Of a stretch of DNA of 64,000 nt, positions 51,113-61,100 are shown piece by piece. The notes beneath the pieces were generated by a model. The model was not told the origin of the DNA, made no database searches, and was given only the letters and a program-made list of their open reading frames with translations. Each line of letters opens with the position of its first letter. Position 1 is the first letter of the stretch. Origin of the DNA: Micromonospora alfalfae (GTDB lineage Bacteria; Actinomycetota; Actinomycetes; Mycobacteriales; Micromonosporaceae); contig NZ_JAKKFH010000061.1 of NCBI RefSeq assembly GCF_022230925.1, forward strand, positions 116,825 to 180,824, written 5' to 3'. The position numbers and the translations under genes were made by a program.

Positions 51113-53983
51113 TCAGCGAGGTTTGGTCAACGCAGTCGGGTCGGCTGGCAGCCTCGCGAAGCCAGCCGACCGCGGGCGAGCATCGGCAGGCACGCCCTGA
51201 CTCGCGGCGAGCTTGTCGCGGACCTGTTCGACCTCCGGATGCCCGATCGCTGTGAGGATTTCCAGGGCGCGCAGCCAGCAGAGGTTGGCCGCCTCCGGGT
51301 GGCCGAGGGCCTGCTGGGTGTCACCCAGGTGCCGTAGGGCCTCCGCCTCGTTGTAGCGGTGTCCCAGTTCCCGGTTGAGTTTCAGCGCCCGGCGGTAACA
51401 GCGGGCCGCCCGCTGGTAGTGACCGAGATGGTGATGGGCATAGCCGAGCGTGTCCCAACTGTTCGCCTCGCCGGTCCGGTCCCCGAGCTGACGTTGCAGG
51501 ACGACAGCTTGCTGGCAGTAGCGGATCGTCTCCTGGTATTCCCCGAGCATTGCGTGATCCCAACCGAGCGCGTTGAGAGCGCGGGCCGCGCCTGCCTGAT
51601 GCCCGTTGTCGCGGAACAGTCTCAGCGCGTGCCGGTCATGGCGCAACGCTGCCGCCTGATCGCCTTCCTTGTCGCTGACCCAGCTCAATGTCAACAGCGC
51701 GTGCGCCTGGCCGACCCGGTCGGCAAGTTCGTCCAACAACATCAGTGCGCGTTCCAGGTGAGCCCGGGCCAACTCGAGCCGGCCCGTCTCCGAGTAGGCG
51801 GGAACGATGTCCTGGTGCGCCTGGGCCTGCGCCGCCCGGTCACCATTGCGCTCGGCGACAGCCAACGCGCGGTTCTGCACGGCGATGAGGTCCTCCCAGT
51901 GGCCCCGGCGGCTCAGGAAGGTGGTCAGTGCCCCGGCGAGCTGCCAGACGTACCGGTCGAGCCCGTGCCTGGCGGCCAGCTCGACCACCTGCCTGAGCAC
52001 GGCGTACTCCTCGGCGAACCAGGACAACGCCTGGGCGTTGTCCGCTGGCTCCTCCGGCTGAACGCCCACCTGGACCGGCGGCGGCTCGCTCGGATTCCGC
52101 AGCGGGGACAGCCGCCGGTCGGCGTACTGAGCGCTGTGGAGGTAGTGCTCCACGATCCGGTGCAGGGCGTCGCGGTGTACCTCCGCAGGCTCCGACTCGA
52201 CCAGTTCCGCCGCGTAAGCCCGCAGCAGGTCGTGGCAGGTGTACCTACCTGGCGCCCACTCCACCAGAAGCTGCGCCCGGTTCAGCTCAGCGAGGATGCC
52301 ACGTACCTGCCGTTCCGGCACGGCGGCGAGGCTGGCGGCAGCCCGTACCGAGGTGTCCGGCCCGGGGTGCAGCCCAAGCAGGCGGAACAGCCGCGCCGCC
52401 GGCTCGCCGAGCGCGCGGTACGACCAGGAGAACACCGACCGTAGGTCGGTGGCCGGGTCCCCACTGCCTGAGAAGCCGTCAAGGCCGCCCTGCAGTTCGG
52501 CCAATTCCCGGCCGAGCGCGGCGAGCGGAAACTCGGGCTGGGTCGCCGCGCGGGCCGCCACGATCGCCAGCGCCAGCGGCAACCCGGAACACCGCTCGAC
52601 GATGTCGTCCACCGGCTGCGGTTCGGACTCCACCCGGTCGCCGCTGAGTCGACGTGCCAGCAACTCCCGGGCGTCAGCGGTACTGAGGAGGTCGAGCGTG
52701 ACCGGGTGGGCGCCCTCGACCGCCACCAAGCCGGACAACTGCTGTCGGCTGGTCACCACCACCACGCAGCCCGCGACACCGGGCAGCAACGGACGGACCT
52801 GCTCGGCGTCGCGGGCGTTGTCGAGCACGATCAGCATTCGCCGACCGGCGACAAGGCTGCGGTACAACCCGACCTGCGCGTCCAGATCCAGCGGCACCGA
52901 ATCGGGCGGTACACCGAGGGTGTCGAGGAAGCCGCGTAGCGCTACCGCCGATGGCAGCGCCTCCGCGGTGGGCTCGAAGCCGCGCAGGTTGACAGCCAAC
53001 TGTCCGTCGGGAAACCGGTCCAGATTGTCGTGGGCCCACCGCAACGTGAGCCAGGTCTTACCGATCCCACCCATCCCCGCGACAGTCATGATGACGGGCC
53101 CGCTCTCGGGCTGGCGGTCCACGGCTTGGGTCAGCGCCGCCAGCTCACGAGCCCGTCCAGCGAAGTGCGCCGGCGGCGGTGGCAGTTGCCGGGGCGGATG
53201 AGCCGTGGCCGGCTCCGTAGATGCCCGCACCACGGCCGAGGCGGCGAACTCACGATCGCCGTGGAGGATCCGGAGAAACAGCTCCTGCAGGTCACGCCCC
53301 GGGTCGATGCCCAACACGTCGGCCAGGCGTTGCCGGATCTGCTGGTACTGCTCGAGGGCTTCCGCCTGTCGACCGGAGCGGGACAGCGCCAGCATGAGCT
53401 GGCCGGCGAGACGCTCGTCCAATGGCTGTTCGGCCAGTTCACGCGACAGCTCGGACAACAACGCCGAATGCCGACCGCGACGCAGGGCGATGTCGGTACG
53501 GTCGCGCTCGGCGGCCAGCCGCGCCTGACGCAGAGCGGTACGCAGGGTGTTGAACCAGGGGGTGTCCAGGCGCGCGAACGGGTCACCGCGCCATAGCCCG
53601 ATCGCCTCGTCGAACTGCCGCAGCGCGTCGTCGTCGTCCACCGCGAGCCGGACGCGGGAGACCAACTCCTGAAAACGGTGCAGATCCACCATCATGGGAT
53701 CGACCTTGAGCAGGTAACCGCCCTGTTGCCGGACGATGGCGACGTCGTCGGCGCTCCGCAGACAGCGCCGTAACCGGGAGAGGTAACTGTAGAGCGCACC
53801 GTGTGCACGTTGCGGCGGCCGGTCCACCCACACCCTGTCGAGCAACTGGTCTACGTGAACGACCTTGTTCGCCTCGACCAGTAGAACTGCCAGCACGCAT
53901 CGCTGACGGACATGCCCCAGGTCAATCGCATTGCCGTCGATGAAGGCCTCGACATCGCCCAGCAGCCTGAATTGCGCGACCAT
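51113..53983 (-). CDS. AfsR/SARP-type regulator with NB-ARC and TPR domains
   Basis: A 956-residue regulator. Residues 1-95 are an OmpR-like winged helix (VAQFRLLGDVEAFIDGNAID; RCVLAVLLVEANKVVHVDQLLDRVW), 96-245 the bacterial transcriptional activation domain, 270-560 an NB-ARC ATPase with P-loop VAGMGGIGKTWL (303-310) and GLPLAL, and the rest TPR repeats (about 660-920, e.g. GRLELARAHLERALMLLDEL). This architecture is that of AfsR, which activates antibiotic gene clusters. It is convergent to the RiPP exporter. GGGGG precedes ATG 53983. Control of the adjacent cluster is inferred. Confidence 0.92.
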   Translation of the reverse strand: MVAQFRLLGDVEAFIDGNAIDLGHVRQRCVLAVLLVEANKVVHVDQLLDRVWVDRPPQRAHGALYSYLSRLRRCLRSADDVAIVRQQGGYLLKVDPMMVDLHRFQELVSRVRLAVDDDDALRQFDEAIGLWRGDPFARLDTPWFNTLRTALRQARLAAERDRTDIALRRGRHSALLSELSRELAEQPLDERLAGQLMLALSRSGRQAEALEQYQQIRQRLADVLGIDPGRDLQELFLRILHGDREFAASAVVRASTEPATAHPPRQLPPPPAHFAGRARELAALTQAVDRQPESGPVIMTVAGMGGIGKTWLTLRWAHDNLDRFPDGQLAVNLRGFEPTAEALPSAVALRGFLDTLGVPPDSVPLDLDAQVGLYRSLVAGRRMLIVLDNARDAEQVRPLLPGVAGCVVVVTSRQQLSGLVAVEGAHPVTLDLLSTADARELLARRLSGDRVESEPQPVDDIVERCSGLPLALAIVAARAATQPEFPLAALGRELAELQGGLDGFSGSGDPATDLRSVFSWSYRALGEPAARLFRLLGLHPGPDTSVRAAASLAAVPERQVRGILAELNRAQLLVEWAPGRYTCHDLLRAYAAELVESEPAEVHRDALHRIVEHYLHSAQYADRRLSPLRNPSEPPPVQVGVQPEEPADNAQALSWFAEEYAVLRQVVELAARHGLDRYVWQLAGALTTFLSRRGHWEDLIAVQNRALAVAERNGDRAAQAQAHQDIVPAYSETGRLELARAHLERALMLLDELADRVGQAHALLTLSWVSDKEGDQAAALRHDRHALRLFRDNGHQAGAARALNALGWDHAMLGEYQETIRYCQQAVVLQRQLGDRTGEANSWDTLGYAHHHLGHYQRAARCYRRALKLNRELGHRYNEAEALRHLGDTQQALGHPEAANLCWLRALEILTAIGHPEVEQVRDKLAASQGVPADARPRSAGFARLPADPTALTKPR

Positions 53984-54461
53984 GAGCCCCCGCTGTTCGC
54001 ACCTGCTCCCACCAGCAGATTCAAGCTTCCCACAAAGTTTGTTCAAGGGGCGTCCGCTAGGTGACGGGCAGGGTCGTGTGGACCAGATCCGAACGCTCCG
54101 AAGATCGCTCCGGTGGCTCGTCCAGACACGGTCCATCCAGGACTTACGAGGGGTCGATCTCGAATGCTGGACAGGCCAAAGTCCGTTTCGAAATGCGACC
54201 ACAAGGTGGGATCACGCCGATGGCCTCGGTGATCACACGTCATCTCATCGACTTGTGCGACAGGCTCAAACGTGTGCGGGCGGTACGAACTGCCGAACTG
54301 GACGAATTCGAATGCGACGGATGGACCGGCCAGCAGGGCAAGCATCCGGTCGACCTGACGGATCGGCTGATTAAGCCCGTATTTTCGGAATGCACGTGGC
54401 TATGCCGGAGACGCCGCGGTGAAGGGCCGCGAGCCGGATCCGTAGTTAGCTGCGTAGAGTC
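53984..54461. promoter_or_regulatory. Control region of the SARP regulator; 478-bp gap
   Basis: Two TTCAAG sequences (54020-54025 and 54042-54047) lie 22 nt apart on the plus strand, the two-turn spacing used by SARP proteins, about 40-65 bp upstream of the regulator ATG. The remainder (54060-54460) has lower GC and mixed codon usage; an open frame of 151 codons crosses it but shows no bias or similarity, so no gene is called. Confidence 0.4.
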
Positions 54462-54902
54462 TCAGGTGAGCTGTTCGGCCAGTCCGACGAGGATGCCCTC
54501 GGGGCCGCGGACGTAGCAGAGCCGGTAGGCGTCCTCGTACCGCTCCAACTCCCCCACGAGTTCGGCGCCGTGGCCGCGCAGCCGAGTGATCACGTCCTCG
54601 ATGTCGTCGACGGCGAACATGATCCGTCGAATGCCCAGCGTGTTCGCCGGCGCGTTCTTCGGTTCCGCGCCGATTGCCGTCGGTCGGTGGAACATCGCCA
54701 ACTCGACCTTGCCGTGGCCGTCCGGGGTCCGCAGCATCGCGACCTCCTGCCGGACGTCATCGATCCCGATGACACGTTCCACCCACCGCCCCTCGACCGG
54801 CCCCCGCCCCTCCAGTTCCATGCCGAGCTCGACGAAGAACGCGATGACCACGTCGAGGTCCTCGACAACGATGAGGACGTTGTCCATCCGCTGGATCGCC
54901 AT
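54462..54902 (-). CDS. VOC-family protein
   Basis: A 146-residue glyoxalase/bleomycin-resistance-fold protein. It begins MAIQRMDNVLIVVEDLDVVIAFF and has VELAMFHRPTAIG, IRRIMFAVDDIEDVITRLRGHGAELVGELE and YVRGPEGILVGLAEQL, with His, Glu and Tyr residues in places expected for a metal or ligand site. GGGAGA precedes ATG 54902. It stands alone; function unknown. Confidence 0.92.
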   Translation of the reverse strand: MAIQRMDNVLIVVEDLDVVIAFFVELGMELEGRGPVEGRWVERVIGIDDVRQEVAMLRTPDGHGKVELAMFHRPTAIGAEPKNAPANTLGIRRIMFAVDDIEDVITRLRGHGAELVGELERYEDAYRLCYVRGPEGILVGLAEQLT

Positions 54903-55140
54903 GCTGGATCTCCCTGCTCTGGTGCGGTCACGGTGACCGCATCCTCCCCGAGGACGGACCCGCCCGGCCGTTCTCGACATCTGAACGGAGGGCTCGCTGC
55001 CCAAAGACGATGCCTTCCTCCAGCACGTCCTGGTCGGCGTACTCGTGCCGATCAACCTGGGGACTCGGCATTCCAGCTCGTGCCGCTGTCTTGCTACTAC
55101 TACAAGCTAACGGCCACAACGCGGCTGAGAGGCTGAGCAG

Positions 55141-55419
55141 ATGGAGCTGAAGAACGAGTCGGCGGCAGGGCTCGCCGAGGTGCGCCTGGCTGAATGGCGA
55201 CGCGTCAACTACCGCGACTGGTGCGCGATGCTCGATGACAGGGACGTACGCCACGCCATCGGCGATGACGGCAAGCGGTACCACGTGGTCAGCCACGCCC
55301 TTGATGACGGCGATGGGCGCATCCGCATGTCGGTCGCCGTGGATGACGGGACCCGGTCGGCCTTCGTACCGCTGGTGCGAGACGAGATCATGAATGCGGA
55401 TGGCACATTCGTCGAGTGA
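55141..55419 (+). CDS. Hypothetical protein, 92 aa
   Basis: A 92-residue soluble acidic protein (MELKNESAAGLAEVRLAEWR..., ending DEIMNADGTFVE). No domain is recognised; alternation of hydrophobic residues (YHVVSHALDDGDGRIRMSVA) suggests a small beta sheet. Spacing is poor for a strong Shine-Dalgarno sequence (GAGAGGCTGAGCAG). It lies alone between a VOC gene and an MBL-fold gene. It could be an immunity- or regulator-like small protein, but nothing supports a specific role. Confidence 0.6.
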   Translation: MELKNESAAGLAEVRLAEWRRVNYRDWCAMLDDRDVRHAIGDDGKRYHVVSHALDDGDGRIRMSVAVDDGTRSAFVPLVRDEIMNADGTFVE

Positions 55420-55484
55420 CTGCGCTCCGACGTCATTGAGCCTGCCGCTCGACGGGCAGTCGCGCACGGTGCGACAGAGGAAGG

Positions 55485-56237
55485 TCAGCTGTCTGGTGTT
55501 CCAAGCATCAGGGTGAGCCCTTCCTCGGCCGCCAGCACCGCACCGTCGAACTCCACCTGCGCGGCGGCCACCGCGGCTGCCCGGTCGTTGCCGGGCCAGA
55601 AATGGGTGAGCATCAGGCGGCGGGCACCCGCGCGGCGAGCCCACACACCGGCCTCGGTGGAGGTCATGAGGTTTCGGGTGGGACGGCTGGCCTCGCCCTC
55701 GTAGTCCGTCGCTTCGACGATGAACAGGTCGGCGCCACGGCCCAGTTCGGCCAACGCGGGAGTCGGCCCCGTGTCCCCCGAGTAGGCCACGGCAATTCCG
55801 TCGGCCTGAAGCCGGATGCCGGCGTTGGGCACGAAGTGCGGCAGAGACAGCCCGGTGAGGTCGAACGGCCCGACCCGGTAGCTGCCGGGTAGTGGGTGCA
55901 GGTCGAAGACCGCGTGCAGGTCGACATCGGGCTCCAGGCCGCCGAGCCGGTCGAGCACGCCGGGCGGGCAGTACAACGGCAGCCGTGGCCCGCCCGGCTG
56001 ACCGTAGAACCGCATCCTGAACAGACCGTGCAGGTCGACGCAGTGATCCGGGTGCTCGTGGGTGATGACGACGGCGTCCACCGCACCATCGGGCCAGTGC
56101 CTGAGCAACCGCGGCAGCGTGGCGTAGCCCAGGTCAAGCACCAAGCGGTAGCCGTCCCAGTCCACAGCGAAGCCGCTACAGGCACGGCCTGGTTCGGGGA
56201 AGGCACCGGAACTGCCGAGCACGGTTACCTGTCGCAT
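55485..56237 (-). CDS. MBL-fold metallohydrolase, RNase Z-like
   Basis: A 250-residue metallo-beta-lactamase-fold enzyme. It begins MRQVTVLGSSGAFPEPGRACSGF and has the metal motif VVITHEHPDHCVDLHG (HxHxDH), IAVAYSGDTGPTPAL with the bridging Asp, and MLTHFWPGND with a late His. The sequence is close to the cAMP phosphodiesterase/RNase Z-like branch without the exosite arm, so substrate is uncertain. ATG at 56237 is used; a GTG two codons upstream is an alternative. Confidence 0.92.
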   Translation of the reverse strand: MRQVTVLGSSGAFPEPGRACSGFAVDWDGYRLVLDLGYATLPRLLRHWPDGAVDAVVITHEHPDHCVDLHGLFRMRFYGQPGGPRLPLYCPPGVLDRLGGLEPDVDLHAVFDLHPLPGSYRVGPFDLTGLSLPHFVPNAGIRLQADGIAVAYSGDTGPTPALAELGRGADLFIVEATDYEGEASRPTRNLMTSTEAGVWARRAGARRLMLTHFWPGNDRAAAVAAAQVEFDGAVLAAEEGLTLMLGTPDS

Positions 56238-56318
56238 CCGCACAGCGTGTCATCTGCGCACGTGGGATGGACACCCGCTGCGATGGGATGGGACCACGTG
56301 GGGCCGTGAGAAGGGCGA

Positions 56319-57107
56319 TCACCGCTGCCAGTTGTAGGGCGTCGTCGTCGACACCTTGATCAGACCGTAGCGTTCAAGGATCGGGCGCGAGTACTCGGTC
56401 GAGTCGCTGTTGATGAGTGTCTTGCCCATACGGAGTGCCGAGCGGGCCCGCGCCGCCGTCAACGCGCGGTAGATCCCACGGCCGCGCCACTCCGCTCGCG
56501 TCGCGCCGCCCCAGATCCCGGCGAAGTCGGTCCCCCGCAGCGGCTCCAGCCGGCCGGCGCTGACGATCCGTCCCTCCGCCTCCGCAACCCACAACTCCAT
56601 CCCGTCATCGCGGGCCAGGCGGCGCAGGAGGGCGTTCGCCATGTCATCGCTGACCGGGTCCCCAAAGACCTCGTCCTGCATCGCACTCATGGCGCGGACG
56701 TCCGCCTCCTCGCTGACCCGACGCAGTGTCACGCCTTCGGGCAGCGAGACGTCAACGGCCAGCAGCCGCGCCTCGCCAATCATGATCGACTCAGGCTCAT
56801 CCGCAGTGAACCCATTCTCCAGCAACGCCTCGTGCAACCCCGGCGCATGATCGTGCCCACGCGCCTTCCACTTGACCCGCCCGATCTCAGGATCTGCCCG
56901 GTAGTGAGCGAGCGCCTCGGGGACGAGCCGACGAATCGTATCGGCGTCCACCCCACCGAGATCGCGGTAGGTGACAAACCCACGACCACCCGCGAAGGTC
57001 ACGAGACGCAGTGGCCCGTGTCGGGTGACTGAAACCGCGCTCGGCGTCTCGGCGTCAGTCCGAAGCTGTTCGTCGTAGGCCGCAAGCAGTCGAGCAGAAT
57101 TGATCAT
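56319..57107 (-). CDS. GNAT-family N-acetyltransferase, 262 aa
   Basis: A two-part protein: an N-terminal region (about 1-120) without a clear family and a C-terminal GNAT domain with WVAEAEGRIVSAGRLEPLRG, GIWGGATRAEWRGRGIYRAL (acetyl-CoA loop R-x-x-G-x-G/A type) and SALRMGKTLINSDSTEYSRPILERYGL. Target unknown. The start is uncertain; ATG 57107 (MINSARLLAAYDEQLRTD) is chosen because the preceding residues are not protein-like, and ATG 57122 is an alternative. Confidence 0.85.
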   Translation of the reverse strand: MINSARLLAAYDEQLRTDAETPSAVSVTRHGPLRLVTFAGGRGFVTYRDLGGVDADTIRRLVPEALAHYRADPEIGRVKWKARGHDHAPGLHEALLENGFTADEPESIMIGEARLLAVDVSLPEGVTLRRVSEEADVRAMSAMQDEVFGDPVSDDMANALLRRLARDDGMELWVAEAEGRIVSAGRLEPLRGTDFAGIWGGATRAEWRGRGIYRALTAARARSALRMGKTLINSDSTEYSRPILERYGLIKVSTTTPYNWQR

Positions 57108-57280
57108 GCCCGTACGCTGCATCAGCGGTGCCCGGAGACGCAACTGGTTATCGAGCCGACCCCACCATCCCGGCCTGACGCACACTCACGCCGCCGCTCG
57201 TGCGCTCGGCCTGTTCGCCGCCGGCCGTCACTGCTGCGGGGAGAGCATCAAGGCCCCGTCGACCGCCTGCACTGCGGGCT

Positions 57281-57847
57281 TCAACCTCGGGTTGCTGCAT
57301 CAGCCCCGATCTTGGGAACCCAACGAGGAGGCCATGCCGGCGGCGGCAACATTCCACCACCTACACCAAGGTCGTTTCGTGCACATTCGTAGTACTTGTC
57401 GCGGCACTTCTCCATCTCCTGAATTGCCGGCCGCCACTGCTCGGCATCCGTCAACCGCCCTCGCGCGTACCAATCGAGACGGTGGACAGCTTGATGCCAA
57501 TCACGTGCGGCAGTAACAGTCTCCGGGCTGCCCAATAGCAGCATCGATTCCCACCGCGCTCCACGATCATCCTCCGCAGCGGCCAAGAGCGGGAGCCCTT
57601 CTTCCGGGGCCAGGTGGGCCGCGGAGTGGTCGAATCCTCGTGCTGCCGCGATGCGACATGACAGGTAGGCCCACCGCTTGACCGCGCCGCCATACTCGGC
57701 ATACACCCGCATGCGGCTCTCGTCCCAGCGGACCCGCTGGCTGCGTCGCCATCGTGCTCGCTCTCCTGCGCTGCTAACGAGGTAAGACGCGAGGGCTCCC
57801 ACAATCACGCCGACTAACGCTGGAAGCTGCTGGACAAGAACAATCAT
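57281..57847 (-). CDS. Hypothetical membrane-anchored protein, 188 aa
   Basis: A 188-residue protein with one N-terminal transmembrane helix (MIVLVQQLPALVGVIVGALA) followed by a basic segment (RARWRRSQRVRWDESRMRVY) and a mostly helical soluble domain (RMRVYAEYGGAVKRWAYL, DWHQAVHRLDWYARGRL). This looks like the small actinobacterial proteins with an N-terminal anchor and cytoplasmic four-helix domain. Start chosen to put the helix first; longer in-frame extension up to 58039 is possible. A 111-bp structured element lies 86 nt before its ATG. Function unknown. Confidence 0.65.
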   Translation of the reverse strand: MIVLVQQLPALVGVIVGALASYLVSSAGERARWRRSQRVRWDESRMRVYAEYGGAVKRWAYLSCRIAAARGFDHSAAHLAPEEGLPLLAAAEDDRGARWESMLLLGSPETVTAARDWHQAVHRLDWYARGRLTDAEQWRPAIQEMEKCRDKYYECARNDLGVGGGMLPPPAWPPRWVPKIGADAATRG

Positions 57848-57932
57848 TGACCATCCAAACCTGCCTCGAACCCGCAAGGGCCGATACAAACGGCACATGA
57901 CGTCTGCCGCCAACGATCGCAGAAGCGCGCAA

Positions 57933-58043
57933 GGGTGTGCTCGGCCTGCCCCGGTTTGGTGGCAGGCGGGATGGCTCGCGCAACCACCCACGGACCGCAA
58001 CACGCCGACGGGGTTGTAACCCTCTCGGAGGCCGAGCACCCCC
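57933..58043 (-). ncRNA. Structured element bounded by 15-bp inverted repeats
   Basis: 57933-57947 and 58029-58043 pair over 15 positions with one mismatch (core GTGCTCGGCCT/AGGCCGAGCAC is exact). Inside are further helices: GCCTGCC (57944-57950) with GGCAGGC (57961-57967), which competes with the outer stem, and GGGTTGTAACCC. It is a candidate cis-acting RNA upstream of the 188-residue gene, or a terminator/mobile element. It matches no riboswitch consensus I know. Confidence 0.35.
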
Positions 58044-58118
58044 GCCGGAGGCGAGTAACCGCAACCCCGCCACCGGCGGCCGCCAGTTCGCCGACGCGGC
58101 CGGCATGCGCTCCCCTAC

Positions 58119-58144
58119 GCCGCGCGGGCTCGTGGCCGCGCGGC
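58119..58144 (-). terminator. Candidate metH terminator hairpin
   Basis: GCCGCGCGG (58119-58127) and CCGCGCGGC (58136-58144) are perfect complements around an 8-nt loop, 54 bp beyond the metH stop on the minus strand. There is no T-tract. Confidence 0.4.
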
Positions 58145-58197
58145 CCGGCAGCGGCCTTCCGGACGACCTCAGGTGCAGGTCAGGCCATCTGCGCCAG

Positions 58198-61100
58198 CTA
58201 CTTGGCGTTGAAGTAGTTGGCCTCCGGGTGGTGGACCACTATCGCGTCGGTGGCCTGCTCCGGCATGAGCTGGAACTCCTCGGACAGCTCGACCCCGATC
58301 CGGTCCGCGCCGAGCAGATCCATGATCTTCGCCCGGTCTTCCAGGTCGGGACAGGCCGGGTAGCCGAACGCGTACCGGCAGCCCCGGTAGTCGTTGTGCA
58401 GGATGCCGGCCAGGTCCGCCGGGTCGTCGTGCCCCAGCGGACGACCGTCGGGCAGTGTCATCTCCGCGCGGATGCGCTGGTGCCAGTATTCGGCGAGAGC
58501 CTCGGTGAGCTGCACGGAGAGCCCGTGCACCTCCAGGTAGTCGCGGTATTCGTTGCGGGCGAACAGCTTCGCCGCGTACTCGCTGACCGGCTGGCCTACG
58601 GTGACCAGTTGCAACGCCACCACATCGAGCTGGTCGCCCTGGGGCCTGAAGAAGTCCGCCAGGCAGAGCCGCCGCTCCTGCCGCTGCCGGGGGAACGAGA
58701 ACCGGGCGCGCTCCGCGTGCCCGTTCTCGTCGAGCACCACCAGGTCATTGCCTTCGGAGTACGCGGGGAAGTAGCCGTACACCACTGCTGCCTCAAGGAC
58801 CTGGTCGGCGATCAGCCGGTCCAGCCAGTACCGCAGCCGCGGCCGGCCCTCGGTCTCGACCAGTTCCTCGTAGGAGGGTCCGCTGCCGCCCCGGACGCCG
58901 CGCAGCCCCCACTGCCCGGAGAAGGTGGCCCGCTCGTCGAGCAGCGCCGCGTAGTCGGCCATCGGCACGCCCTTGACGACCCGGGTGCCGAAGAACGGCG
59001 GGGTGGGCACCGCCACGTCGGCGGCCACGTCGGAGCGGACCGAGGAGTCGTGCAGCTCCGGCAGCGACGTGGTGACCATTGAGCGCTGCCGTTCCCGGCG
59101 GGCCCGCCGGGCTGCGAGAGCCGCCTCCCGCTCGGGGTCGATCACCGGGGCGCCGCCACGCTTGGCGGTCATCACCCGGTCCATCAGGGACAGACCCTCG
59201 AACGCGTCCCGCGCGTAGTGCACCTGCCCGGGGAACATCGACCGCAGGTCGTCCTCGACGTACGCGCGGGTCAGTGCCGCCCCACCCAGCAGGACGGGCC
59301 AACGCTCCGCTACCCCGCGGGTGGCCATCTCGGCCAGGTTCTCCTTCATGATTACGGTGCTCTTCACCAGCAGCCCGGACATGCCGATCGCGTCGGCGCG
59401 GTGCTGTTCGGCGGCGTCCAGGATGGCGCTGATCGGCTGCTTGATGCCGATGTTCACCACCTCGTAGCCGTTGTTGGACAGGATGATGTCGACCAGGTTC
59501 TTGCCGATGTCGTGCACGTCGCCGCGGACGGTGGCGAGCACGATGCGGCCCTTGCCGCCGTCCTCAGCGGTCTCCATGTGCGGCTCCAGGTAGGCCACAG
59601 CGGTCTTCATCACCTCGGCGGACTGGAGCACGAACGGCAACTGCATCTGGCCGGAGCCGAACAGCTCACCGACCACCTTCATGCCGTCCAGCAGGATGTC
59701 GTTGATGATCGACAACGGGGAGCGACCGCCGGCCATCGCCTCGTCCAGGTCGGCCTCCAGGCCGTTGCGCTCACCGTCGATGATCCGCCGCTTGAGCCGC
59801 TCGTCCAGCGGCAGCGCCGCCAACTCCTGGGCGCGGCTGGCCCGGGCGCTGGTCACGTCGACGCCCTCGAAGAGCTCCAGGAACCGCTGCACCGGGTCGT
59901 ACCCCTCGCGACGCCTGTCGTAGACCAGGTCCAGGGCGACCTTCCGCTGCTCGTCGGGGATCTTCGACATCGGCAGGATCTTGCTGGCGTGCACGATCGC
60001 CGACGTCAGGCCGGCCTGCACGCACTCGTGCAGGAACACCGAGTTGAGCACCTGCCGGGCCGCCGGGTTGAGCCCGAACGAGATGTTCGAGATGCCCAGT
60101 GTGAAGTTGACACCGGGGTAGCGGCGGGAGATTTCCCGGATCGCCTCGATCGTCTCGATGCCGTCGCGGCGGGTCTCCTCCTGGCCGGTGGCGATCGGGA
60201 AGGTCAGCGCGTCGATCAGGATGTCGGAGCGGTCCACACCCCACCGACCGGTCAGGTCGTCGATCAACCGCGCCGCGACCCGAACCTTCCACTCCTGGGT
60301 ACGGGCCTGGCCCTCCTCGTCGATGAGCAGCGCCACCACCGCCGCGCCATGCTCACGGACGATCGGCATCACCCGCGCGTACCGCGACTCGGGGCCGTCG
60401 CCGTCCTCGAAGTTCACCGAGTTGACCACACAGCGGCCACCGAGCATCTCCAAGCCGGCCTCCACCACGTTCGGTTCGGTGGAGTCCAGCATGATCGGCA
60501 GCGTCGACGCGGTGGCGAACCGACCGGCCAGCTCCCGCATGTCCTGGGTGCCGTCGCGGCCGACGTAGTCGACGCACAGGTCGAGCAGGTGCGAGCCGTC
60601 GCGCGCCTGGCTGCGGGCAATCTCCACACAGGCCCGCCAGTCACCGGCGAGCATCGCCTCCCGGAACGCCTTCGAACCGTTGGCGTTGGTCCGCTCCCCC
60701 ACCATCAGCACCGACGCGTCCTGGGCGAACGGCACCGGGTGGTACACCGAGGAGACGCCCGCCTCGTGCCGGGGCTCGCGGGCCGGGGCGGTGACGCCGT
60801 GCAGCCGCTCGGCCAGCACCCGGATGTGCTCCGGGGTGGTGCCGCAGCAGCCACCGACCAGCCCCACTCCGTACTCGGTGATGAACCGCTCCAGGGCCTC
60901 GGCCAGCTCCACGGGAGTCAGCGGGAAGTACGCGCCGTCGGCGGTCAGGACCGGCAGGCCGGCGTTCGGCATCACCGACAGCGGGATGCGGGAGTGCTGC
61001 GACAGGTAGCGCAGGTGCTCGCTCATCTCGGCCGGGCCGGTCGAGCAGTTGAGCCCGATCAGGTCCACGCCGAGCGGCTCGATAGCGGCGAGGGCCGCAC

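Noticed and set aside
54061..54516. A 151-codon frame between the SARP regulator and the VOC gene
   Set aside because: Weak third-position bias, no start signal, no recognised domain, and it runs into the VOC gene on the opposite strand.
57933..58190. Cobalamin riboswitch for metH
   Set aside because: The element lies downstream of metH on its coding strand and lacks a B12-box; nothing of the kind is seen upstream of metH either.
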